This document shows, piece after piece, positions 8,962 through 17,000 of a stretch of 64,000 nt of DNA. This DNA comes from Psychroserpens sp. Hel_I_66. Its GTDB lineage: Bacteria > Bacteroidota > Bacteroidia > Flavobacteriales > Flavobacteriaceae. A program made the translations under genes and the position numbers. The notes beneath the pieces are model-generated. The model was not told the origin of the DNA. It did not search any database and saw only the letters and a program-made list of their open reading frames with translations. Location: assembly GCF_000799465.1 (NCBI RefSeq), contig NZ_JUGU01000001.1:2810501-2874500 (forward strand), read 5' to 3'. Within the stretch, counting starts at the first letter, position 1. Each line of letters starts with the position of its first letter.

Positions 8962-9504
8962 TTATTGAAACAACACATATCTTGGTGGCACAAGTCCGTT
9001 AAGTCTCATGTAAACTAACATTTGCCCTCTGTGATGTGTAATATGATCTGCAAGTAATAAGAAAATTTGTCGTTTTGTTCTGTTTAATCCAAAATAATCC
9101 AGCTCGTCGCCCAATTGTTTTGGATCAAATTCTTTAAGAAGCTGTATTGCAGATTCAAATGTGTCATTGATGGTTACAATCATTTCTTTTTTAGACTTTT
9201 TATCAGTCTTAAATACAGTATCGGTTTTCCAATCTCGAGCCTCTCTTCCTCCTAATAAGGATTGACTATGCCAATCTACAGCGTATCCAATATGCAATAG
9301 ATTTTCAGCAAATGTCAATGATTCTTGAGAAGCTTTAAAGTTATATTTATCCTCTGGCATTGTTTCGGCAACAAGAATTAAATACTTGCGTGAATTCTCA
9401 AATCGTTCTAAAAAGTCTTTAATAAAAGGATCTTCTTGAGCCATTATTGACGATGAAAACAAACCAAAAAACAAGAAACCTGTAAGAACAAATAATTGTT
9501 TCAT
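8962..9504 (-). CDS. Secreted DinB-like protein
   Basis: 180 residues with a signal peptide (MKQLFVLTGFLFFGLFSSSIMAQ), so it is probably periplasmic. The mature part is a four-helix DinB/YfiT-type bundle with putative metal-binding histidines in ENLLHIGYAVDWHSQ (first helix pair) and DHITHHRGQMLVYMRLNG near residue 155. DinB-like proteins include thiol-dependent transferases and many of unknown function. Exported members are frequent in Bacteroidota. It sits between osmC and recJ on the same strand (8 and 20 base gaps). No specific reaction can be assigned. Confidence 0.85.
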   Translation of the reverse strand: MKQLFVLTGFLFFGLFSSSIMAQEDPFIKDFLERFENSRKYLILVAETMPEDKYNFKASQESLTFAENLLHIGYAVDWHSQSLLGGREARDWKTDTVFKTDKKSKKEMIVTINDTFESAIQLLKEFDPKQLGDELDYFGLNRTKRQIFLLLADHITHHRGQMLVYMRLNGLVPPRYVLFQ

Positions 9505-9512
9505 AATAGGTA

Positions 9513-9932
9513 TTAATTATGATAATGAATAGATGTTTTTACTTCGGAAAACCTTCGGAACATTTCCATAACACCACAATATGTATCAATAGACATATGA
9601 ACTGCTTTTTCAATCTTTTTCTGGTCTAGCTCATTTCCGTAGAAATGATATTCTACTGAAACGGTATGGTAATATTTTGGATGTTCGTCGGTCAATTCGC
9701 CATAGGTATCAATCCTAAAATCGGAAAATGGCACCTTCATTTTCTTAAGAATCGAAACCACATCCAATCCAGAACATCCTGCCAAAGAAGACAACATCAT
9801 TGCTTTTGGTCTTAAACCAGAATTGTGACCTCCATGCTCTTGTGAGGTGTCCATAGTTAGTAGATGACCACTAGGATTATCAGACTCAAACTGTAAATTT
9901 CCTTTCCAATGAGTGACGACTTTATGAGACAT
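9513..9932 (-). CDS. OsmC family peroxiredoxin
   Basis: 139 residues with the OsmC/Ohr fold. Two redox cysteines are visible, Cys53 in AGCSGLDVV and Cys119 in DTYCGVMEM. These reduce organic hydroperoxides in characterised family members. The basic residue usually near the first Cys is present in RPKAMMLSSL. It leads the minus-strand operon and is divergent from an AhpD-like gene, so the intergenic 57 bases probably hold promoters for two peroxide-related genes. Two copies of CTTCGGAA lie near its 3' end in different codon phases. Confidence 0.9.
   Translation of the reverse strand: MSHKVVTHWKGNLQFESDNPSGHLLTMDTSQEHGGHNSGLRPKAMMLSSLAGCSGLDVVSILKKMKVPFSDFRIDTYGELTDEHPKYYHTVSVEYHFYGNELDQKKIEKAVHMSIDTYCGVMEMFRRFSEVKTSIHYHN
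9542..9560. repeat. Two adjacent copies of the CTTCGGAA word
   Basis: Copies at 9542-9549 and 9553-9560, both in plus orientation, 11 bases apart inside osmC. In the gene they are read as TTC-CGA-AGG (Phe-Arg-Arg) and TCC-GAA-GTA (Ser-Glu-Val), two different codon phases. See the finding on the genome-wide word. Confidence 0.8.
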
Positions 9933-9989
9933 ATCTAAAGAATTTTTCGTTTATTGTTAACTCAAAAATACTACTAAAAAAAACAAAAT

Positions 9990-10592
9990 ATGGCATTAGT
10001 TACTCCTTTATCTGCGGAACATGATCCCGAAACAAAAGAACTTGCAACCTTTTTTAATGAGACGCTTGGGTTTTGTCCAAATTCGGTATTAACAATGCAA
10101 CGTCGTCCTGCCATTTCAAAGGCGTTTATAAATTTAAACAAAGCTGTAATGGCTAATGAGGGTCGTGTGACTTCTGCTTTAAAACGAATGATTGCGTGGG
10201 TTTCTAGTAACGCTACAGGTTGTCGTTATTGCCAAGCTCACGCTATTCGTGCTGCAGAACGTTATGGTGCAGAGCAAGAGCAATTAGATAATATTTGGGA
10301 TTACAGAACACACAGTGCATTTAGCGAAGCAGAGCGTGCTGCACTAGATTTTAGTCTCGCTGCTTCTCAAGTACCAAATGCTGTAAATGCAGATATTAAA
10401 GAGCGTTTATACAAACATTGGAATGAAGGAGAAATCGTAGAAATGCTTGGAGTTATTTCATTGTTTGGTTATCTCAACCGTTGGAATGATTCTATGGGAA
10501 CAGACATTGAAGAGGGAGCGGTAGAAACCGGAAACCAATATTTGGGCAAGCATGGTTTTGAGGTTGGTAAGCATGATGGATCTAAATATTAA
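9990..10592 (+). CDS. Carboxymuconolactone decarboxylase / AhpD-like protein
   Basis: A 200-residue all-helical protein of the CMD/AhpD superfamily. The active-site motif is Cys78-Arg-Tyr-Cys81-Gln-Ala-His84, the CxxC-x2-H arrangement of alkylhydroperoxidase-type members. The CxxC pair acts as a peroxidase or disulfide reductase in relatives. It is divergently placed from osmC, supporting an antioxidant role (inference). It is followed two bases later by the zinc-ribbon membrane protein, so the two are cotranscribed. Confidence 0.88.
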   Translation: MALVTPLSAEHDPETKELATFFNETLGFCPNSVLTMQRRPAISKAFINLNKAVMANEGRVTSALKRMIAWVSSNATGCRYCQAHAIRAAERYGAEQEQLDNIWDYRTHSAFSEAERAALDFSLAASQVPNAVNADIKERLYKHWNEGEIVEMLGVISLFGYLNRWNDSMGTDIEEGAVETGNQYLGKHGFEVGKHDGSKY

Positions 10593-10594
10593 TT

Positions 10595-11107
10595 ATGGAA
10601 GATTCTTATTGTCCTAATTGCCAAGAATTAATTTCAAAAATAGAATTTGAATGCTCTAACTGTGGGTTTCCAATATCTGGAACTGAAAAAGAAAAATCAA
10701 TTTTTATTGGAAAACAAATTGCAAATAAATCTAAAATTGGTAACGCTAAAGCGTCTCAGAATAAAGTAAGACTTATTCTTTATATCATAGGAGGATTTCA
10801 GGTTTTTAATGGAGTTCTTGCTATTTATCAAGGTTTTGAAATGGTTGATTATATGTTCTACTTCATCTTGGGATTACTATTTATAATTTTTGGGTTTCTC
10901 TCACCTAAACAACCATTAGTTTTTATATCACTGGCACTAGCACTTTTATTGGCGTATTATGTATTTCTCTACACCATTGACCCTCAACTAATATTTCAAG
11001 GCATTGTTTGGAGACTAGTGGGAATTGCATTTTTAATTTATGGGTTGGTAAACTCTTTTGAAGAACGCAAACTTAAAAAGGGAAATAAATTTTTGAATAA
11101 GAGCTAA
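10595..11107 (+). CDS. Zinc-ribbon membrane protein, unknown function
   Basis: 170 residues. The N-terminal zinc ribbon has ligands Cys6, Cys9, Cys20 and Cys23 (CPNCQ and CSNCGF). A short linker (about 30-55) is followed by four hydrophobic helices (LILYIIGGFQVFNGVL, YFILGLLFIIFGFL, FISLALALLLAYYVFLY, LVGIAFLIYGLV). The tail is basic. Zinc ribbon plus four helices is a common Bacteroidota architecture without a known job. It ends just before a strong terminator. Confidence 0.75.
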   Translation: MEDSYCPNCQELISKIEFECSNCGFPISGTEKEKSIFIGKQIANKSKIGNAKASQNKVRLILYIIGGFQVFNGVLAIYQGFEMVDYMFYFILGLLFIIFGFLSPKQPLVFISLALALLLAYYVFLYTIDPQLIFQGIVWRLVGIAFLIYGLVNSFEERKLKKGNKFLNKS

Positions 11108-11131
11108 TAAATATGTTTCGAAATTTGAATC

Positions 11132-11170
11132 AACCTCTTCTTTCCATACTTCGGAAAATAGAGGTTTTTT
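11132..11170 (+). terminator. Rho-independent terminator with CTTCGGAA in the loop
   Basis: Stem AACCTCT (11132-11138) pairs with AGAGGTT (11160-11166), followed by a T run to 11170. The 21-base loop contains CTTCGGAA at 11149-11156. It ends the AhpD/zinc-ribbon operon. Confidence 0.75.
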
Positions 11171-11233
11171 ATACTTCCCTAATTAAAAACACCTGTTCAC
11201 TCATTACTGGTTTTTAAAATCGTAATGCTATTA

Positions 11234-11241
11234 TAGATTTG
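11234..11241 (+). promoter_or_regulatory. -7 element of the receptor/A2M operon
   Basis: TAGATTTG matches TAnnTTTG, 20 bases before the ATG at 11262. It lies between a terminator and the receptor gene, where a new transcript must begin. Confidence 0.5.
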
Positions 11242-11261
11242 AGTCATCAAACCACCACACT

Positions 11262-14087
11262 ATGACTCGATTTCTACTTTTTATCTTCTTAATCTCTTCA
11301 ATAGCATATTCACAAGAAGGCATTGTCTCCGGAACATTAAAATCACAAACAGACGGGTTGCCATTACCAGGCGTGAGCGTCATTGTAAAAGGCACAACAA
11401 GAGGCGTGCAAACCGATTTTGATGGTTATTACCGTATCAAATGTTGGGTTGGCGAAACGCTTATTTACAGTTTTGTAGGGATGAAATCTCGTGAGGTGAG
11501 AGTGACGCCTCAGTTATTTAAAAGTCAAACACATGACGCGATTATAGAGGAAATCCCTGTTAAACCCATCGAAAGCGATGCGTATAAAAAAGCCATAAAA
11601 GACAAGACAAGTGCTAAACTATTGATTCCCGATTTACAACAAACCAATCGTACCTACAATAAACTAAATGATTATCAGTACCAAAAAATTAAACATATTG
11701 ACGTAAAAAACAAAACCGTAAACTTTACCTATTTTGATCCCAGTATTTTTTATGAAGTTGGCTTTAATAGTATTTTTGGAGTTCAGTATTTTAAGGATAG
11801 AAATCTTCCAAAGCTCCAATCTACCTATGCGCAAGGTGTATCTCAAAATGGGGAACTCACATTTCAAGGTGCAGATACTGGGAATCCGTTTTCATACGGA
11901 CCAAAAATTAGCAATTTAGAATTTGATGGCAGTAATTACGAATATGATCTAAACGGTCAATTAGTTGCGTTGGGAGCAGGTAATGGCAATTTGGCAAATC
12001 GTTATGATAATTCGGTTTTAGACACTTCTATTAAAACGTCAAACCATTTGTTTTTTAATATGTCTTCAGAAAAAAGCCTCATCGAACTGAATTACATAAA
12101 TACAACACTAAAAGATGTTTTTAACAGGGAACAAAGCCAAGGAAATGATTTAAGTTTCTCATTTAAAAGAAAAGGTAAAAGCATCAATAATCTTAACTGG
12201 ATGGCTTTTGTAAAGTATGGCGATTTTGAAAACAACCAACCCAATATCAACGGATTCATAAATAACGTTTTGCTCAATACTTGGGCAACACCTCCAACGT
12301 TTAGCAATAATCAAGGTACTGTTCTTCAAGATTTCTCTCCTCGTCGCTTTAATGCAAATTTTAATAATCCCAATTGGCTACTTGGCAATAATCAAAACAG
12401 CGATACCAATCAATTCTTTATTGCAACCCTTCAAAATGACATAGATCTTTCAGAGAAAATAAACATTGAAAGCAACCTGAGTTATACTCAAAATAAAAAC
12501 ACCCAGAATTTCGGTTTAATAGCAACTACTGCTGGATTTGAAGATGGTTATCTAACTTCAAAATCTATAAAAAATGATGATTTCAATGCTTTATTAAAAT
12601 TTCATTTTAAAAGCAGGAGATACAATCCGTCCATTGAGGCTGTCTCGCAATTTGATTTTTCTTCGGAAAAAATGAACTACGCATTCAATGAGGCTTCTGG
12701 TTTTGCGCCATTTTCATTTCAAAATCCAACTACAGAAAACTCCAACACTACAACACTTACAAGATCGAGTCTAAGATTGCTGAATTCTTGGGCAAAGGAT
12801 TTTAAAAAAGAACATATTAAAATTACTCTTGCCAATAATTCATACCTCTCCTCCATTCAAAATAACAAGTGGTTTTTGCCATATCTTGAATTAGAAATTG
12901 ATGTGGAAGAACTTTTAAATATTAATTTTCTTGATCTTTTCAGCTTAACTGCGACAACATCTTACGATGTGAAAGAACCCCAACTATTCTATAACAATAC
13001 AAGTCATAACAGTCTTTTATTTACTCCAGAGCAAAGTCTTTCTTACACCACAAATAATGATCTTTTTTTAAGTAATACGCTTCAATTAGAAGAAAAACGC
13101 CACTTTGAATTAGGTGCAACATTAGACTATTATTTATTTGATACATCTTTTGAATTTACTGCTTCATATTACAATTCTGAAACCAAAGGTTCTGTCTTTC
13201 CTGTTTTGGAAAATAACACGTTTTCACTTCAAAACACCGCAAATATTAGCAACAGTGGCTTTGAATTAAATCTAAATACAAACGTCTATTTAGATTATCA
13301 ATTTTACTATTCACCAAGTATTGTATTCTCCACATACAAAACCAAAGTTCTTAAACTATACAATGATGCTGAAATAATCCCAATCGCTGGATTTTCTTCA
13401 GTATCAAAAAACCTAATTGCTGGAGAACAGGCAGGTGTTATTGTTGGATCTGCATATGAAAGAGATGCACAAAATAATATGATTATCGATGATGATGGAT
13501 TTCCAATAGTGGCTTCCGAAGAAAAAATAATAGGCAATCCTATTCCAGATTTCAATTTGGGTTTTGAAAACAACCTTAAGTTTAAAGACTTTAATCTCAA
13601 TTTTGTTTTCGACTTTCAAAAAGGTGGTGATGTTTGGAACGGAACACAAAATACACTCAATTATCTGGGCACCTCACAACAATCGGCAAACGAGAGAACC
13701 ATCACAGATTTCATTTTTGCAGGTGTCAATCAAGACGGTTCCCAAAACACAATTCCTGTTGATTTCTACAACCCTGAAAACGATATTTCACAAAACAGAT
13801 TTGTGCGCTACGGATTTTCGGGAGTTGACGAAGATTCTATTGAGGATGGGAGTTATATCAATCTAAAATCAATAGCACTATCCTATAAAATCAACAGAAA
13901 AAACGACCATAAGTTTTTTAGGGAAATTGATGTTACTCTCTACGCCAATAACCTCATCACCTGGACTGCTTTTGAAGGCGCATCGCCTTATAGAAACCTC
14001 TATGATTCTCCATCTGGTCAATCTTTAAACTTTTTTAATATGCCAATTACAAGTGAAGTTGGTTTTAAACTCAACATTAAAATATAA
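11262..14087 (+). CDS. SusC-like outer-membrane barrel lacking a plug domain
   Basis: 941 residues. Signal peptide 1-17 (ending SIAYSQ). Residues about 20-93 form the carboxypeptidase-regulatory-like domain of SusC proteins (GLPLPGVSVIVKGTTRGVQT, FDGYYRI, YSFVGMKSREV). A normal SusC then has a TonB box and a plug of about 120 residues (DEVVVVGYG, LQGR, VLKDASATAIYG). None of these is present. Instead a 60-residue linker leads straight to the barrel start (LPKLQSTYAQGVSQNG, PFSYGPKISNL). The remainder is beta-barrel, including LNFVFDFQKGGDVWN and the C-terminal strand EVGFKLNIKI. The length equals a SusC minus its plug, and the frame is open throughout. The next gene, four bases away, carries the missing plug. 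No SusD gene is adjacent. Confidence 0.85.
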   Translation: MTRFLLFIFLISSIAYSQEGIVSGTLKSQTDGLPLPGVSVIVKGTTRGVQTDFDGYYRIKCWVGETLIYSFVGMKSREVRVTPQLFKSQTHDAIIEEIPVKPIESDAYKKAIKDKTSAKLLIPDLQQTNRTYNKLNDYQYQKIKHIDVKNKTVNFTYFDPSIFYEVGFNSIFGVQYFKDRNLPKLQSTYAQGVSQNGELTFQGADTGNPFSYGPKISNLEFDGSNYEYDLNGQLVALGAGNGNLANRYDNSVLDTSIKTSNHLFFNMSSEKSLIELNYINTTLKDVFNREQSQGNDLSFSFKRKGKSINNLNWMAFVKYGDFENNQPNINGFINNVLLNTWATPPTFSNNQGTVLQDFSPRRFNANFNNPNWLLGNNQNSDTNQFFIATLQNDIDLSEKINIESNLSYTQNKNTQNFGLIATTAGFEDGYLTSKSIKNDDFNALLKFHFKSRRYNPSIEAVSQFDFSSEKMNYAFNEASGFAPFSFQNPTTENSNTTTLTRSSLRLLNSWAKDFKKEHIKITLANNSYLSSIQNNKWFLPYLELEIDVEELLNINFLDLFSLTATTSYDVKEPQLFYNNTSHNSLLFTPEQSLSYTTNNDLFLSNTLQLEEKRHFELGATLDYYLFDTSFEFTASYYNSETKGSVFPVLENNTFSLQNTANISNSGFELNLNTNVYLDYQFYYSPSIVFSTYKTKVLKLYNDAEIIPIAGFSSVSKNLIAGEQAGVIVGSAYERDAQNNMIIDDDGFPIVASEEKIIGNPIPDFNLGFENNLKFKDFNLNFVFDFQKGGDVWNGTQNTLNYLGTSQQSANERTITDFIFAGVNQDGSQNTIPVDFYNPENDISQNRFVRYGFSGVDEDSIEDGSYINLKSIALSYKINRKNDHKFFREIDVTLYANNLITWTAFEGASPYRNLYDSPSGQSLNFFNMPITSEVGFKLNIKI

Positions 14088-14091
14088 CGTT

Positions 14092-17000
14092 ATGAATACT
14101 ATAAAAAACAAACTCAAATTGTTGCTTTTTGCAATAGTTACCACCTTGTCTTTTACTGCTTTTAAAGCTTACAAAAAGACGATGGCTCCAGTCGAAAAAA
14201 TCTATACACAAACCGATAGACCTTTTTATTTTCCTGGCGAAACGATTTGGTTCAAGTCGTATTTGGTAAATCAAGATCACACGATTTCTAATATTAGTGA
14301 TGTGGTGCATGCACAGCTCATTTCTCCAAGAGGCACAGTGGTCAACTCACTTAAACTTGCTGCAAAAGACGGTTACGTGTATGGCGATTTTTATGTGGAT
14401 TCTAATTGGGTTGGTGGCATATACACACTAAAAGTGTTTACAAATTGGATGCGAAATTTTGGAGAAGACTCCTTTTTTACAAAACAAATAACTGTACAAA
14501 AAGTCGTAAAACCCAACTTGCTATTAAAATTAGAATTTGAAAAAGAAGGCTACGGAAAAAGCTCTGATGTCATCGCCAATTTCGAAGCTAAAGATTTAAA
14601 CAATAATCTGTTAACAGAAAAAGAAATCACTTTTGAAGTCACCATCAAAGGAGAACATTTATTGACTCAAACCATTAAAACCGATGCCTACGGAAAAGCA
14701 AAACCTACATTTACTTTACCCAATGATTTAGAATCTACAGATGTGGTGCTCAATGTGCTGATACCGCACAATGGCAGTACAGAAGCTATTTCACGTGCAG
14801 TACCTATAGTTTTAGATACTATCGATCTTCAGTTTTTTGCAGAGAGCGGACAACTCATCGCTGGCACAGAAAACACAATAGCCTTTAAAGCCATCAATGA
14901 GTTTGCAAAACCAGTTGATGTGAGTGGCGATATCGTAAATGGAAAAGGTCAAATCGTTGCTAATTTTTCCAGTTTTCACGACGGGATGGGAAGTGTTACG
15001 ATTTCCGCAGAAAAAGGAGAACAGTATGTCGCCAAATTGAAAACACCATTCGTTTCTACTAGAATTGTAAGATTGCCACAAGTTGAAAATAAAGGCACAC
15101 GGTTTACTGTAAAAACCCAAAATTCTAAAGCAGAACTCAAGCTTTTTTCTTCGGAAAATGAGCCTTTACTTTTAGAAGTATCAAATGCAACAGCTGTCTT
15201 ATTTCAAAAGAAAGTGACACCAAATAGAAAGCCAATTAGTATAGATACTGAAGATTTTCCGATGGGGATTTCCACCTTCAGTATTAAAAATTCAAAAGGA
15301 AACATCGTTGCAGAACGGTTGGTTTTTATCAATGCTAACAAAGAATTGTGTATTGATATCGAGATGGAAAAAACCGTTTACCAAACTCGTGAAAAAGTAA
15401 ATTTGACCATAACTACCAGCGATTCTAACGGAAACCCCATACCGTCAAATCTGTCAATTTCGGTTGCAGACAATAAATTATTGTCCTTCGCAGATGACAA
15501 ACAAGATCATATTTTATCTTACTTATTATTGTCTTCAGAATTAAAAGGAAAAATCCATGAACCGAGTTTTTATTTTAATCCAAATGAAGAAAAATCTACA
15601 GAGGCTTTGGATTATCTTATGCTCACCCATGGTTGGAGAAATCACAGAGATGAAGCAAAAGCTAACATTGAAACGACCTCTTTTTTACCAGAGCAACATG
15701 CCACACAATCTGGTTTTATTGTAGATAAAAAAGGAAATCCTACTACTGCACATTTACTTTTATTGGATCAATTTGGCAATAAAATACTGGTTTTTGACAC
15801 AAAGGATGATGGCTCATATTCCTTCAAACTTGGCGATAATCGTTCTCTGGTTTTATTGGCTTACCGCGATGACAAAACACCGGTAACCATCAAAAAATTT
15901 GAACTCAACAGAAATCAAATTGCTAATCAAAAATTGGTTGAAAATGAAATGAACACCAAAAAAGTTGAGACCTTTAAAACTAAAGACAAATCCCCTAGGG
16001 CAATTACAAATGAGCAGCAAGCAGTGGCGTCAATCGCTATGGATGAAGATCAATCGGCTTTAGATGAAGTTGTCATAACAGGTTACGCTGGAGCAACCAA
16101 CAGCAGTAAAATCACAAGTGCTGTAGCAACAGTTAGTAGTGAAAGTATTATTTCTGTTCCAACAAATTCTATTGACCAGTTATTGCAAGGTCAGGCAGCA
16201 GGTGTAAATGTATCTACTGGCTCTGGGCAACCTGGACAGAGTGCGACGATTCTTATTAGAGGTAGAAATAGTCTTTCTGGTGATGTTGAGCCCTTGTTTA
16301 TTGTTGATGGTGTTCCTGTTGATCAAAGTAATTTTAGAAACTTGAGTTCTTCAAATATCAAATCCATGACTGTTCTCAAAGATGCAGCTGCCACAGCAGT
16401 TTATGGTAATCGAGCTGCTGGAGGTGTTATTGTTATCTCAACAAACAATGGTTATTATATTAATAACTACGGGAAGAAAAAACTCAATAACAGAAAATAC
16501 AAGAACTATGCTGTTGAACAATTCACTTTTTACAAACCTATCGGAATTGATCAACCCAAACAGTTTTATATCCCAAAATATGAATCTAAAGATGTACCTG
16601 AGGAGCGAACAGATTTTAGAGAAACCATCTATTGGAACCCTGTTGTTCAAACCGATGAAAATGGAAAAGCAGAATTAGAATTTTACAACAGTGATGCCAT
16701 CACCTCTTTTAAAATTACTGCGGAAGGTATAAGCTATAACGGGAAACTTGGCAGAATAGAAAAGACCTACGCTACCAAAAAATTATTGAATGTAGATTTC
16801 AAGGCACCAAACTATATGGCTCTTGAAGATGAAGTCATTTTACCAATAACAATCATAAATAACACAGAAAACCCTATCGAAGCAGATTTGAATATCTCGT
16901 TACCAGAACATTTAAAATTTGCTAACGATTATGAAAAGAAAGTAAGCATTGCTGCTAATAGTTCCGTATTGAAAAATGTTGCTGTGATCCCAGTTAAAAC

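Noticed and set aside
13307..13649. Open frames on the opposite strand inside the SusC-like gene
   Set aside because: They are shadows of the real gene. They have no start context or recognisable product.
11262..14087. Frameshift or assembly loss of the plug from the SusC-like gene
   Set aside because: The frame is continuous, the linker is not plug-like in any frame I read, and the complementary plug is present in the next gene. An assembly deletion cannot be fully excluded.
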